From Chitinophaga rhizophila (GTDB taxonomy: Bacteria; Bacteroidota; Bacteroidia; Chitinophagales; Chitinophagaceae), in contig NZ_JAICCF010000002.1 of the NCBI RefSeq assembly GCF_019492185.1, positions 62,001 through 126,000 of the forward strand: DNA of 64,000 bases, in the 5' to 3' direction. A program made the position numbers and the translations under genes. The notes under the pieces were generated by a model. The model saw only the letters and a list, made by a program, of their open reading frames with translations, had not been told where the DNA came from and ran no database searches. Positions 42,973 through 52,937 of this stretch are shown piece by piece. Position 1 is the stretch's first letter. Every line of letters starts with the position of its first letter.

Positions 42973-43010
42973 GAACGAACAAGCGGCGAAGAAGCGACGA
43001 ACAAGCGACG
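42973..43010. repeat. Short GAACAAGCGRCG repeat, core shared with the 66-bp array
   Basis: GAACGAACAAGCGGCG (42973-42988) and GACGAACAAGCGACG (42996-43010) are two related copies, each followed by AAGAAG. The second is the exact reverse complement of the CGTCGCTTGTTCGTC core in the array at 5994-6323. No gene is supported in the surrounding gap 42803-43120. Confidence 0.7.
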
Positions 43011-43070
43011 AAGAAGAAATATCCCGCCGTTTCTCTGCGCACGGCCTCAAAACGCGACTTTATCACAAAA

Positions 43071-43101
43071 AAATAGCCCGGCACATCAGCCCGGGCTATT
43101 T
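43071..43101 (-). terminator. Terminator of the porin gene
   Basis: An 11-bp stem (AAATAGCCCGG with its complement), 20 bases beyond the stop, followed on the minus strand by seven T residues. Confidence 0.9.
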
Positions 43102-43120
43102 ATATAGTTGCAAAATTCAA

Positions 43121-44461
43121 TCAATTAAGAAAGACCTGATACTGGATCACAAAGCTGCCCTTCCTGTCAATTTTGTCAGCCAGCATAGCAGCCGGAACAG
43201 TCTGGTATACCGGACGACTCTGGTAGGCAAAAGTCAGCTTGGATGTCTGTCCTTTCAGCAGCCAGTTAACTCCCCCATCCCAGTAATACATATCATCCGC
43301 CAGGCGATCGTAATGTGCATATTGCAATGACGCGTACGGCATCAGGGTTGTTTTACCAATAAGGTTGTTTTTAAACTTGTAGCCGACCTGTCCATACAAC
43401 AGATTACCTGTACCAAAAGAAGGATAGCCATTACCACTGCCATTCAATATATCAGTTCTGTTTGTTCCCATAGCCGGGTTCATAGTTGCCTGATTACGGA
43501 TATAACCTTTACCCCAGTTAAAACTGATATAAGACACATAAGCGCTGATGGCCGTTCCTGTAGCAGCGTTGATAGGTGCGTCATAATAAGCATCTACTGC
43601 AAAATGCTGCATATTGGATTGAATGGTGTCACCATTGGTACCCGCCCTCCACATCGCATCAGGCTGATATTGGAAGCCCGCACCGATGTTAAAGACCTTT
43701 TTGGTACCCAGATAAGTACCGGTAGTATAAGCGGTGGTATTAGCTTCCTGATCCAGGAACTGCCATTGGAAATAACCGTGGACCTGCATCTTCGCCGGCT
43801 TGGCAGAGAAGGTAGCATGATTAGTAAGCGCAGCGGAATACCCGGGTGATTTCAACGGAGACATAGGACTGCTTACCGCTACCCGGTAGTCAAACTTCCC
43901 AAATTTACCCTTCGCATATACACTTAGTTTACGCAGGAACTGATCAGTCACATCATTGGTGCTCTGTTCAAAAAGAGGGGCATCTATTCCCATAATAGAA
44001 CCAACAGAAGGCGCAGAAAAGCGGCTCAGTCCATTCCAGGCCGTCAGACCTGTACCCAGCGATAAGTGCTTTCTGACTACTTCGTACTCACCCATGATGT
44101 CATGGATGAAGAAACCCGCTTTTCTGTCGGACGAATAGTTGAAGTTATTCATACCAAACTGAGAATAAATAAACACCCTGTCGGCAATCTGGCCAAAGGC
44201 CTGGAGCCTTGCCCTGCGGATACCGATGTCGGTAAAGTTACCTTTCTCAAAGCCGTTTATGGTTGATCCGGGATTCAGATCTGTATTCCTGAGCCATACC
44301 TGGGAGACGAGTGTGAATTTGAAGTAGTTACTACCATCTTCATTCAACCAGATTTTGCCATCTTTAAATCCCTGGGCATGTGCTCCCAATGTGGCTCCTC
44401 CGATGAGCAACGCACACGCCGCCAGCTTCATAAGTCTTTTAATGTACATTCCTGTAAGCAT
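43121..44461 (-). CDS. Outer-membrane beta-barrel porin
   Basis: A 446-residue exported protein (signal peptide to about residue 30, ending GAHAQG). The mature part has alternating hydrophobic and polar residues, many aromatic-rich strand ends and a closing aromatic strand (GSFVIQYQVFLN), as in 16-stranded porins. The opening FKDGKIWLNEDGSNYFKFTLVSQVWLR is like phosphate-selective porin O/P-type proteins. It likely forms an outer-membrane channel; selectivity unknown. Starts at 44461 or 44449 (both ATG) are equally possible. Confidence 0.82.
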   Translation of the reverse strand: MLTGMYIKRLMKLAACALLIGGATLGAHAQGFKDGKIWLNEDGSNYFKFTLVSQVWLRNTDLNPGSTINGFEKGNFTDIGIRRARLQAFGQIADRVFIYSQFGMNNFNYSSDRKAGFFIHDIMGEYEVVRKHLSLGTGLTAWNGLSRFSAPSVGSIMGIDAPLFEQSTNDVTDQFLRKLSVYAKGKFGKFDYRVAVSSPMSPLKSPGYSAALTNHATFSAKPAKMQVHGYFQWQFLDQEANTTAYTTGTYLGTKKVFNIGAGFQYQPDAMWRAGTNGDTIQSNMQHFAVDAYYDAPINAATGTAISAYVSYISFNWGKGYIRNQATMNPAMGTNRTDILNGSGNGYPSFGTGNLLYGQVGYKFKNNLIGKTTLMPYASLQYAHYDRLADDMYYWDGGVNWLLKGQTSKLTFAYQSRPVYQTVPAAMLADKIDRKGSFVIQYQVFLN

Positions 44462-44620
44462 GTTTTTCTTAACTGAAATCTATAACGTTTTATGTTAGCT
44501 GCCGTAACAAAAAGGTTGTTGTCTCTGGTTTTCACAGCTGCAATTAATGGCCGCTACGGCATAATATATCCGATGTGTATGCTACTCCAGGTTATCCTGG
44601 TGAAAAAATTGATAATTCTC

Positions 44621-45730
44621 TTATACGATTGCGTCTCTCTTTCGTACAATATGGGTAATATCTGCCTGTATCATTTTCTCCAGCAATTCGTATCCACCGT
44701 TTGCTTTCTCATGTGCATACTGCCTTTCCGTAAGGGTTACCGGGCTTGCCCAGAAAAGGTTTACCTTATCTCCATACATTTCCGGCATTTCAATGCCTTC
44801 TCCGTTATACAGGGCTGCAGACAATACAATACTCTCAAAAGGTGCAGGTAGTTTGGCAGAACCTATGGTATGCCCCTCTCCTAACCAGCTGATATGTCTC
44901 CATGGAATATCTGCCATACCTGATAATCCTTCAGCCATCTTGGTGATCTCCTCCTCTGAAAAGTCGTCTTTGCTGATGGCAAGTGCCAGTTCCATTCTAC
45001 GGTAAGCCGGCGCATGATCATTATAGAGGTAAGATACCCATGGCATCGGACGGATACTAACGCCCATTGTAAGAAAATAAACAACGTTATCTTTCTCAAA
45101 CTTACCAAGCGCCATAGGTGGCCATTGGTTATTGTCTATGGCAAAGTACTGTTTAAGTTCGCCGAAATGTTGCTGGTAAATATTAATAAACTGATCCTGG
45201 ATCACAGGCCATTGCGGCGTTTCTGTGTCATCCCATAGTTTACGGAAGGTGACTGCTTCAGCCACACGTGCATGTTGCTGGTTCTTGCTGGCGTCTCCCA
45301 ATGGGAATACGAGCGCATCGCCATCACCGCCTGTACAATCAGCTGCATATGCAGCAGGGTCTTCAGAATAAAGGCTCCAGCCAGGAATGACACCCAATGT
45401 TTCGCCATCATACAACACAGCCGCCCCGTCTTCTTCAGGCATCCATACAATAGACAGCCGATCTGCCTGTAAGGGTTCTTTACCCTGTGGATGATTACAA
45501 TAATGTGCCTCCAGCATTGGAGCATCTCCATTCTCCATAGCTGCGCTGTCTCGTTTGGATGGTCCGGGCTGCAGGTTACGCAGCCAGCAGGCACGCATCC
45601 GGTATTTTTTGCTCTGCAATTCAGCAGGATACAGGTAAAAATAAGCTGTCCGTTCGTCCTGCTCAACCACTGCTATCATTGTATAGCGGGTGTTTGCCTG
45701 TTCTATCAATACTGTTGGTCCGTTGCTCAT
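44621..45730 (-). CDS. SUFU-domain protein with unknown N-terminal domain
   Basis: A 369-residue soluble protein. The C-terminal half, from about 180, is a suppressor-of-fused (SUFU) domain as found in many bacteria: YFLTMGVSIRPMPWV, RRMELALAISKDDF and DIPWRHISWLGEGHTI are its marks. Bacterial SUFU proteins often belong to polymorphic-toxin immunity families, but no toxin gene is adjacent here. The N-terminal 180 residues are rich in Tyr, Ala and Glu and I do not recognise them. Divergent from rhlE. Confidence 0.82.
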   Translation of the reverse strand: MSNGPTVLIEQANTRYTMIAVVEQDERTAYFYLYPAELQSKKYRMRACWLRNLQPGPSKRDSAAMENGDAPMLEAHYCNHPQGKEPLQADRLSIVWMPEEDGAAVLYDGETLGVIPGWSLYSEDPAAYAADCTGGDGDALVFPLGDASKNQQHARVAEAVTFRKLWDDTETPQWPVIQDQFINIYQQHFGELKQYFAIDNNQWPPMALGKFEKDNVVYFLTMGVSIRPMPWVSYLYNDHAPAYRRMELALAISKDDFSEEEITKMAEGLSGMADIPWRHISWLGEGHTIGSAKLPAPFESIVLSAALYNGEGIEMPEMYGDKVNLFWASPVTLTERQYAHEKANGGYELLEKMIQADITHIVRKRDAIV

Positions 45731-45789
45731 AATAACGCAAGATAGTTACTAATCCCTAAAACATCCCACCGCATATCATTTATTTAGTG

Positions 45790-45797
45790 TACCTTTG
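45790..45797 (+). promoter_or_regulatory. -7 box TACCTTTG upstream of the RhlE helicase
   Basis: TACCTTTG matches TAnnTTTG. A transcript from here would have about 150 bases of leader before the TTG start at 45953. Confidence 0.55.
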
Positions 45798-45952
45798 CAT
45801 CACTTTTATTCTCTTCCTCACCTGCTTTTGCAGTTAGCTTCAAAACATTGTGCAGGCTTGCGAGTAAGGCGGGTAAAGTGTCAGCAGCATTCACCGGGAT
45901 TGATCCCACCGCTGACAGCCTTACCACTATTGATCATCAAAAATTAAAGACT

Positions 45953-47359
45953 TTGTCATTTGAACAGTTAGGGCTCATTGAGCCACTGCTGAAAGCCCTG
46001 GAGAACGAGGGTTATACCTCTCCCACGCCTATTCAGCAACAAGCCATCCCACATGTCCTTGATAAGAAAGACCTGTTGGGCTGTGCCCAGACCGGTACCG
46101 GTAAAACAGCTGCTTTCGCTCTTCCGCTACTGCATCTCATGTCTCAGGATCAACAGATGCCCCGTAAAGGCCCCCGTAACATCCGTGCACTGATATTAAC
46201 ACCTACCCGTGAACTGGCTATACAGATACAGGAAAGCTTCACCGCCTACGGTAAGTTCCTCGATCTGAAAAGCCTGGTGATCTTCGGCGGTGTGTCCCAA
46301 CACCCGCAGACAGAAGCGCTGAAAAGAGGCGTAGATATCCTGATTGCTACACCAGGCCGCTTACTGGACCTGATCAGTCAGAACTATATCACACTCAGAG
46401 ATATCAGATACTTTATCCTGGATGAAGCAGACAGAATGCTGGATATGGGATTTGTACATGATGTACAACGTGTCATTGTGAAACTGCCGGAACAGCGTCA
46501 GTCACTCTTCTTCTCAGCAACCATGCCTCCTGAAATACAGACGCTGGCAAAAGCAATTCTGCGCAATCCGGCGAAAGTGGAAGTAACCCCTGTGTCTTCA
46601 ACTGCAGAGACGATCACACAGTCTGTTTACTTCGTCAGCAAAAATGATAAACGCAACCTGTTACTGCATATACTGAAAGATCAGTCTATTAAAACCCTGC
46701 TGGTATTTACCCGCACCAAACACGGTGCTGACAGGGTGGTGAAAGATCTGAACAAAGCAGAGATTACCGCAGAAGCTATTCACGGTAACAAATCACAGAA
46801 CGCTCGTCAGCGTGCGCTGAATAACTTCAAATCACAGCAAACCAGGGTACTGGTAGCGACCGATATTGCAGCAAGAGGTATTGATATCGATGAACTGACG
46901 CACGTTGTCAACTACGAACTGCCAAACGTACCCGAAACATACGTACACCGTATAGGCCGTACCGGCCGTGCAGGTGCAGATGGTATTGCTATCTCCTTCT
47001 GTGAACCGGAAGAAAAAGCATTCCTGAAAGACATCCTGAAACTGATTGCCCGTGAGATTCCGGTAATAACAGCACAGCCATTCCATAATGGAGACAGCCT
47101 CGCTACTCCGGCTCCTAAACCTGCTCCGCAGCAGAAACCTAAACAACAGCATCCCCGTGATCGTAAAGGAGGTTTCTCGCAGAACCGGCAGGGTGTGGTT
47201 AATCCACGTTCCGGTAAAGGAAACGGTAATGGTAATGGCGGCCGTTCAGGCAACAGCAATAGCAACAGCAACGGTTATGGCAATAGTAATGGTAATGGTC
47301 AGCCACGCAGGAAACATCAGCAGCATGGCAAACCACAACGTCAGCCATCAGCATCGTAA
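45953..47359 (+). CDS. rhlE: DEAD-box RNA helicase, RhlE type
   Basis: A 468-residue ATP-dependent RNA helicase. Visible motifs: Q-motif [14 protein letters not shown], Walker [15 protein letters not shown], the DEAD box, SAT, ARGIDI and [10 protein letters not shown]. The C-terminus is a low-complexity basic tail rich in Asn, Gly and Ser, typical of RhlE. Role: RNA remodelling, ribosome biogenesis and cold adaptation. There is no ATG near the N-terminus; I take TTG 45953 (product [16 protein letters not shown]), where the family's start lies. An upstream TTG at 45848 would add 35 residues unrelated to the family. Confidence 0.92.
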   Translation: MSFEQLGLIEPLLKALENEGYTSPTPIQQQAIPHVLDKKDLLGCAQTGTGKTAAFALPLLHLMSQDQQMPRKGPRNIRALILTPTRELAIQIQESFTAYGKFLDLKSLVIFGGVSQHPQTEALKRGVDILIATPGRLLDLISQNYITLRDIRYFILDEADRMLDMGFVHDVQRVIVKLPEQRQSLFFSATMPPEIQTLAKAILRNPAKVEVTPVSSTAETITQSVYFVSKNDKRNLLLHILKDQSIKTLLVFTRTKHGADRVVKDLNKAEITAEAIHGNKSQNARQRALNNFKSQQTRVLVATDIAARGIDIDELTHVVNYELPNVPETYVHRIGRTGRAGADGIAISFCEPEEKAFLKDILKLIAREIPVITAQPFHNGDSLATPAPKPAPQQKPKQQHPRDRKGGFSQNRQGVVNPRSGKGNGNGNGGRSGNSNSNSNGYGNSNGNGQPRRKHQQHGKPQRQPSAS

Positions 47360-47369
47360 TAAGTAATGT

Positions 47370-47421
47370 AAGTATAAACAAAGAGCGCCGGACATTATTG
47401 CCCGGCGCTCTTTGTTTATAC
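47370..47421. terminator. Strong bidirectional terminator between rhlE and DUF481 gene
   Basis: A 21-bp perfect stem at 47370-47390 and 47401-47421 with a 10-base loop, between two convergent genes. Confidence 0.92.
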
Positions 47422-47427
47422 TTTGGA

Positions 47428-48171
47428 TCAGAAGTACTTCTCAAATGTTAATCCGTAGCTGAACAACAGGTTTTCCCTGTTGGTACGGTTCAGCTTATTA
47501 TAAGTAAGCGTTGCGGTAATACTCAGCCATTTCCGCAGCAGGAAAGACAGATTGGAAGTCGAACGGATATTGAAATCACTACCCAGTGATAATGAGTTCT
47601 GGAGGAAGTGAGTGCCATCAATCACAACAAGATCATTTATTACAAACTTGTACATCAGGCGGAAGGAGTTACGGAAAGTGTGATATACATCGCGTATAGT
47701 ATCCTGCAGGAACAGGTCGCTGTTCTCAAACAGAATACCATCACTAAGCGATAAATATGCCTTCTTACGGTCAATAACATTATAGGCTATACCAGCGCCT
47801 CCCTGGAACCGGTCGTTGATCTTCAGTGATACACTTTTGTCATAAGTGGCTAATCCCCAGTAATAGATCTGACGCACGTTGCGCAGCAGGCTGAAATCCA
47901 GGGCTGTAGAAAGGTCATTATTCGTAACGCCGCCATCCTGTTCCCCATATATCCATCCTCCGCTACCGTTCAGTGAGAGATTCTTTTTACTGACGCCTAC
48001 CTTGAAAGAATTATTGAGTAGATAAGACCTTCCATCCTGCGTTGTATTGAGCGTGCCGGTGGAAGCCAGCTTGGCATAGTAGTGCACAGAGTCGCTGTAT
48101 TGTCCGAAAGCTGTAGTATAATAAACAAGGGTGAGCACTAAAGCGCATACATACTTCATAAATAACTTCAT
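47428..48171 (-). CDS. DUF481 outer-membrane beta-barrel protein
   Basis: A 247-residue exported protein (signal peptide 1-23, ending TTAFGQ). The beta-rich mature part with SLNGSGGWIYGEQDG, DRFQGGAGIAYNV and a final aromatic strand matches DUF481-type barrels. Such proteins sit in the outer membrane; function unknown. It follows the App1-like gene by 9 bases and is cotranscribed with it. Ends at a 21-bp stem terminator. Confidence 0.82.
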   Translation of the reverse strand: MKLFMKYVCALVLTLVYYTTAFGQYSDSVHYYAKLASTGTLNTTQDGRSYLLNNSFKVGVSKKNLSLNGSGGWIYGEQDGGVTNNDLSTALDFSLLRNVRQIYYWGLATYDKSVSLKINDRFQGGAGIAYNVIDRKKAYLSLSDGILFENSDLFLQDTIRDVYHTFRNSFRLMYKFVINDLVVIDGTHFLQNSLSLGSDFNIRSTSNLSFLLRKWLSITATLTYNKLNRTNRENLLFSYGLTFEKYF

Positions 48172-48180
48172 TCTTTTAAA

Positions 48181-49191
48181 TCATGTAATCAAACCTATGT
48201 GTTTGGAATGGGCAATCGCTTCGCTGCTATGTTTAAAATAGCAGCAGGGAATACCTCTTGACATGATCACATCAGCAATTTCCTGGGTAGCCGCGTACCG
48301 GCTGTTACGCACATGCCGCAGGTAAACGGCAAGTATCTGCGAAGTAAAATGTTTCGTAATAGCCTCATATATATTCGGATCTTCCTGTGTATCGTCTCCC
48401 AGCAAAACAAAGCGCATATGCGGGTAATGCTTGAGTACACGACTAATCCTGGTGAATTTGGTGGCGTGTTTCTGCTGTCCGCTTTTCAGTAAAAGCATGA
48501 GTGGTTTTAACTGACTAAGCAGGAATACTCCTTCCGGTAACCCGTTCATCCGGCAGAACTCACGAATATATGCATACAGGTTCCATTCACTACTGGATAC
48601 GTAAAAGAAAGGACGTGGCATTCTTCCCTTGTTGGCAGCATCCGCTAAAAGCTGATAGTGATTTACCACTCCTTCAAAAGGCTTACGGGTACGCGCATTG
48701 CGGGTGAATAATACGTGCAGCCTTTTGAATAACGAGGCCGAATGAGACACAAGGAAAGTATCATCTATATCTGAAATACAACCATACTGACTCCGATGTG
48801 GAATTATCACTACACCTACTGCACGGGTCACCGGGCTCTCCTCCACATTTGTAATACTTACTTCTACGGGATGATCGCCTGGTTCAGGCATAACCGCAGG
48901 TTTCCATTGCAGATGGAAAAACCCGTCTTCTTCTGTTACCCCGTTAACTACCTGACCTTCCCACACCAGCTGCACAGCCGCTCCTTTTCTGGGCTTTACC
49001 ATAAATAGTCGGATCAGTGCCAGCGTGTTAACCAGCGGAAACCGGCTGTAATGCGTACGAGGTAAAGGTCCGCGGTCGAGTACATGACCAAATATTTCCA
49101 GTTGTTCTGCACCACCCACACCATGATAAACTTTAATATGAGTCCGTGCTTCCAACCCCATCCCATGTAGAATTTTATTCCATACAGACAT
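48181..49191 (-). CDS. App1-like phosphatidate phosphatase (DUF2183)
   Basis: A 336-residue HAD-type phosphatase of the App1 catalytic-domain family. The DxDxT nucleophile motif is SDIDDTFL (Asp141, Asp143), with FFYVSSSEWNLY and FVLLGDDTQEDPNIY further on, as in yeast App1. The N-terminal 130 residues form a beta-rich domain. Yeast App1 converts phosphatidate to diacylglycerol; the bacterial ones are not well studied. No signal peptide. It is divergently placed from a diacylglycerol kinase gene 50 bases away, so the pair would run opposite reactions. Confidence 0.88.
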   Translation of the reverse strand: MSVWNKILHGMGLEARTHIKVYHGVGGAEQLEIFGHVLDRGPLPRTHYSRFPLVNTLALIRLFMVKPRKGAAVQLVWEGQVVNGVTEEDGFFHLQWKPAVMPEPGDHPVEVSITNVEESPVTRAVGVVIIPHRSQYGCISDIDDTFLVSHSASLFKRLHVLFTRNARTRKPFEGVVNHYQLLADAANKGRMPRPFFYVSSSEWNLYAYIREFCRMNGLPEGVFLLSQLKPLMLLLKSGQQKHATKFTRISRVLKHYPHMRFVLLGDDTQEDPNIYEAITKHFTSQILAVYLRHVRNSRYAATQEIADVIMSRGIPCCYFKHSSEAIAHSKHIGLIT

Positions 49192-49241
49192 TCAGGCGCT
49201 TATTTTGCAATGAACAGAAAGTATAACTACCAGCAAAGCAC

Positions 49242-50132
49242 ATGGCGCAAGAATCACCTATGCGGCTCAGGCTCCTTTTTGTGATCAATCCGGTTTCAGG
49301 CGGCAAAAAAAAGGCCGATCCTGAAACATTCATCAAAAATTATTTCAGCGAGCGCGCCGAAGAAGTACATTTTTTCAAGCTCAACGAGCCACAGCAGGAC
49401 CTTTCAGCAACCATAAAAAAAACGTCTCCAGACCGTGTAATTGCAGTTGGCGGAGATGGTACTGTAAAAATGGTTGCAGAAGCACTGTTGGATAAAGACA
49501 TTCCGATGGGCATACTACCTGCAGGATCAGCAAACGGTATGGCTACGGAGTTAGGCATTCCCCCCGACTGGGAAGAGGTACTGGCACTCATCTGCCACGA
49601 TCAGCCCTCTATGGTAAAAGACATTGACCTGATCAGGATTAATAAAGATATCTGTATTCACCTGAGTGACGTCGGACTTAACGCATTACTGGTAAAGAAT
49701 TTTGAACAACGCGGTATTCGTGGTAAACTAGGTTACGCCCTATCTTCCTTTAAAACCTTGTGGCAGAACAAAAGACTGGCTGTACGTATTGAAAACAGGA
49801 AGGTTAGTCTAACCCGCCAGGCCCACATGATTGTACTGGCGAATGCACGTATGTACGGTACCGGGGCATGTATCAACCCAGATGGCGACTTGTCTGACGG
49901 TATGTTTGAAGTGGTTATTTTAAGACGACTGTCAATCCCCGAATTGCTTAAAATGCTATTCAGACACCGCCCTTTTGACCCTACCAAGACAGAGATTCTG
50001 CAGGCCAGTCAGGTAACAATCAGTACAAGGCGAAGGGCCCATTTTCAGATAGATGGTGAATACCAGGGGAAGACTAATCAGGTAGTCGCCAGTATATTAC
50101 CAAGGGCTTTGAAAGTGATTGTGCCGGGGTGA
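49242..50132 (+). CDS. Diacylglycerol/lipid kinase family protein
   Basis: A 296-residue lipid kinase of the DAGK/sphingosine kinase type. Motifs: INPVSGGKKK near the start, VGGDGTVKMVAEAL (ATP-binding GGDGT at 70-74), GILPAGSANGMA and the C-terminal FQIDGEY. Expected reaction: ATP-dependent phosphorylation of diacylglycerol or a related lipid to phosphatidate. Soluble enzyme with no membrane helix, as in DgkB. Divergent from the App1-like phosphatase. Start at ATG 49242; ATG 49260 is an alternative. Confidence 0.9.
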   Translation: MAQESPMRLRLLFVINPVSGGKKKADPETFIKNYFSERAEEVHFFKLNEPQQDLSATIKKTSPDRVIAVGGDGTVKMVAEALLDKDIPMGILPAGSANGMATELGIPPDWEEVLALICHDQPSMVKDIDLIRINKDICIHLSDVGLNALLVKNFEQRGIRGKLGYALSSFKTLWQNKRLAVRIENRKVSLTRQAHMIVLANARMYGTGACINPDGDLSDGMFEVVILRRLSIPELLKMLFRHRPFDPTKTEILQASQVTISTRRRAHFQIDGEYQGKTNQVVASILPRALKVIVPG

Positions 50133-50380
50133 TCTGTTACTGATGGCGGGATGCATATATTGTGGGGTATACCGGCAGAAACTGTTGCTACGTATTCTTT
50201 GTAAGAACATGGAGCTTCAGGGATAATATCATATTAGTAAATACGCTGAAAATATCAGCCTCAAACTAAGATAGATGCAGGCCTGTATGCGAAATACCGT
50301 TCTTCCTATCTCCTTTCCATCCGTCAACATATTTATGCATTTGAGTTAGCTGCTTACTATTTTGTATGCAAATAACTTAT

Positions 50381-52834
50381 ATGCGGAAGATACTACTGCT
50401 CCTGGCAATGCTTGCGCCGGGATACGGACTTATTGCCCAACAGACTTACGAATTTAAAGAAGGACTGATCAGTGGTCCCTGCCATCAATACGGCAGGACA
50501 GCCCTGTTTACAGATCAGCTGGCATATGCGCTTTGCAATGGCCAGCTGAAGGCTCCTGCTAAGGGTACCGCCTCCTTCCCTGACGAGAAAGGCGCTGCAC
50601 AGCAGTGGCAGGATATTGCAGCTGCCGCCGATGGTTCATTCTCGGGCCGTGCTATCAATAATGGCTATCTCTTTGTTACATATAATGCGCCTAAAGCGCA
50701 AACAGCTATCCTGAATATCTCCGGCCACCAGATGGTATATGTAAATGGTACTCCACATGCCGGAGATATGTATCGTTATGGCTGGATGTATGTACCAGTA
50801 CAGCTGCGCCAGGGCGTTAATGAATTTTATATCCGCACCGGCCGTAGCTGGGGCAGACAAGGCGTAAAAGCAAGACTGATGTTTCCTGAAAAACCGGTGT
50901 ACATCAGCATTGCTGACTCCACAATGCCGTTTGTAGTGGCCGGGAACAATAACAGCGCGCTTCAGGGTGCGGTGGTGATCGTTAATACAAGTAACAAACC
51001 GCTGAAAGGGGAGCGTATGAAGGCTACTGTAAATGGTAAAACCATCGTGTCTGAACTTCCTGAAATAGCGCCACTCACCACTCGGAAAGTAGGATTTCAG
51101 TTTGATGCCAGTGCGCCGGCTGCCAATGGTGTATACAACTGTACCCTGGTGCTGGGAGATAAGCAGACATTGGATACAAAAACGTTCGCGCTGACTGCTG
51201 TGACCAACAAAGATCATTACAGCAATACCTTTGTCAGTGATATTGACGGTAGTGTACAATATTACGCAGTTTCTCCACAGGCAAATCCTGATGGTAAAGC
51301 ACCTTCCCTGTTCCTGTCTGTACATGGTGCAGAAGTACAGGCAATCAATCAGGCAAGTGCTTATAAGTATAAAGATTGGGGCGTACTGGTAGCGCCAACT
51401 AACCGTCGTCCACGCGGTTTTAACTGGGAAGACTGGGGACGTCTTGATGCACTTGAAGTGTTGAATATAGGCGTAAACACCTTCCGTCCCGACCCTGAGA
51501 GAATATACCTGACCGGCCACTCTATGGGAGGTCATGGCACCTGGTATCTCGGCGCTACATATGCAGGTAAATGGGCGGCAATAGCACCTTGCTCCGGTTA
51601 CCCTACACTGATGGGATATGGTTCTGCAGATGGACTGATCCCTGACTCTCCGCGTAACAGTACGGAGCAGGTACTCCTAAGAGCCAGCAATCCAAGCAAC
51701 GTGTTTAAACTGGCAAATAACTATAAAGCCGGCGGCGTATATATCCTGCATGGCGATAGCGACAGAGTGGTATCGGTAGACTATGCCCGGCAAATGAAAA
51801 AGATTCTGGCAGACTTCCACAAAGATTTCAGCTACTATGAATATCCAGGCGGAGAGCATTGGTATGGAGACACCTGCGTAGACTGGGGACCACTGTTCCA
51901 GTATTTCAAATGGCATACAATTCCGGCAGATACCAGCGTCAACGAGATCGACTTTACTACTGCGAATACAGCTATTTCATCAGTACACCACTGGGTACGT
52001 ATACTACAACAGCAACATACACTTGAATATAGTCGTATACAGCTCAGCAGGAACAATGCGCGCAATAAAGTGACTGGTACAACAACCAATATCCGTACGA
52101 TGGCCATTGATCTGAAAGACGTTCCTGCAGGTCAGACACTCAGCATTGAACTGGATGGCAGCCCTGCGATCAATTACAGCCGTAAAGCCGGAGACAGCTT
52201 GTTGTATCTGACGCATGGTAATCAGTGGGCCATCGGTAATGCACCAGCAGCTACTGACAAGGGCACTATCCGTAATGGTACCTTCAAAGAAGCCTTTAAC
52301 CACCGGATGGTATTTGTGTATAGTACCGCAGGGCAGCCAGCAGAAAATGAATGGTCGCTTAATAAAGCCCGCTACGATGCAGAAACATGGTACTACAGAG
52401 GTAATGGCGCTGTAGACATTGTGGCTGATAAGGACTTCAAAGCTGCCAACTATCCGGACCGGGGCATCATTCTCTATGGTAATGCCAGCACGAATAATGC
52501 CTGGAAACAGTTATTGCAGCAGTCGCCCGTACAGGTAAGCCGTGGTAAAGTTACAGTAGGACAACGTGAGTATACCGGCGATGGCTTGGCGACCTATTTC
52601 ATGTGGCCAAGAGCTGATAGTAAGAAGGCTGCTATCGCTGTAGTGGCAGGTACCGGTCTGGCGGGCATGAGAGCTGCTGACGCTAACCAGTATTTTGCAG
52701 GTGGAAGCGGCTTCCCTGACTATATGGTATTTGGTATCGATCTGTTGAAGGGAGATATGCAATCAGTAAAAACCGCAGGATTTTATAATACTGAATGGAA
52801 ACTGGATGAGAGTGAGGCAATCAGCAATCAATAA
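50381..52834 (+). CDS. Large exported alpha/beta hydrolase (esterase/prolyl-oligopeptidase-like)
   Basis: An 817-residue exported protein (signal peptide 1-20, ending GLIAQQ). An N-terminal beta domain is followed by an alpha/beta-hydrolase domain (about 300-520) with the nucleophile elbow LTGHSMGGHGTWYL, the acid region YILHGDSDRVVSVDYA and the His in YPGGEHWYGD. About 290 further residues follow with jelly-roll-like sequence. The hydrolase core resembles PHB-depolymerase and acetyl-xylan or feruloyl esterases, so a substrate in plant polymer breakdown is possible but unproven. ATG 50381 begins the signal peptide; an ATG at 50366 adds five residues. Confidence 0.82.
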   Translation: MRKILLLLAMLAPGYGLIAQQTYEFKEGLISGPCHQYGRTALFTDQLAYALCNGQLKAPAKGTASFPDEKGAAQQWQDIAAAADGSFSGRAINNGYLFVTYNAPKAQTAILNISGHQMVYVNGTPHAGDMYRYGWMYVPVQLRQGVNEFYIRTGRSWGRQGVKARLMFPEKPVYISIADSTMPFVVAGNNNSALQGAVVIVNTSNKPLKGERMKATVNGKTIVSELPEIAPLTTRKVGFQFDASAPAANGVYNCTLVLGDKQTLDTKTFALTAVTNKDHYSNTFVSDIDGSVQYYAVSPQANPDGKAPSLFLSVHGAEVQAINQASAYKYKDWGVLVAPTNRRPRGFNWEDWGRLDALEVLNIGVNTFRPDPERIYLTGHSMGGHGTWYLGATYAGKWAAIAPCSGYPTLMGYGSADGLIPDSPRNSTEQVLLRASNPSNVFKLANNYKAGGVYILHGDSDRVVSVDYARQMKKILADFHKDFSYYEYPGGEHWYGDTCVDWGPLFQYFKWHTIPADTSVNEIDFTTANTAISSVHHWVRILQQQHTLEYSRIQLSRNNARNKVTGTTTNIRTMAIDLKDVPAGQTLSIELDGSPAINYSRKAGDSLLYLTHGNQWAIGNAPAATDKGTIRNGTFKEAFNHRMVFVYSTAGQPAENEWSLNKARYDAETWYYRGNGAVDIVADKDFKAANYPDRGIILYGNASTNNAWKQLLQQSPVQVSRGKVTVGQREYTGDGLATYFMWPRADSKKAAIAVVAGTGLAGMRAADANQYFAGGSGFPDYMVFGIDLLKGDMQSVKTAGFYNTEWKLDESEAISNQ

Positions 52835-52892
52835 GGAATGATTCGAGTAGATACTAACCCCCTGACTGGTTTGTAACAATACATTCCGGGAT

Positions 52893-52937
52893 AAAAGGTA
52901 AAGGGCGATTCACTGCGTGAGTTGCCCTTTACCTTTT
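52893..52937. terminator. Bidirectional terminator between hydrolase and GAF/PAS gene
   Basis: A 14-bp perfect stem (AAAAGGTAAAGGGC / GCCCTTTACCTTTT) with a 17-base loop and T-rich ends on both strands; it touches the stop of the convergent gene. Confidence 0.9.

Noticed and set aside
42821..43330. 169-codon plus-strand frame overlapping the porin gene
   Set aside because: Antisense to a clear porin over half its length, and the rest runs through a repeat and a terminator.
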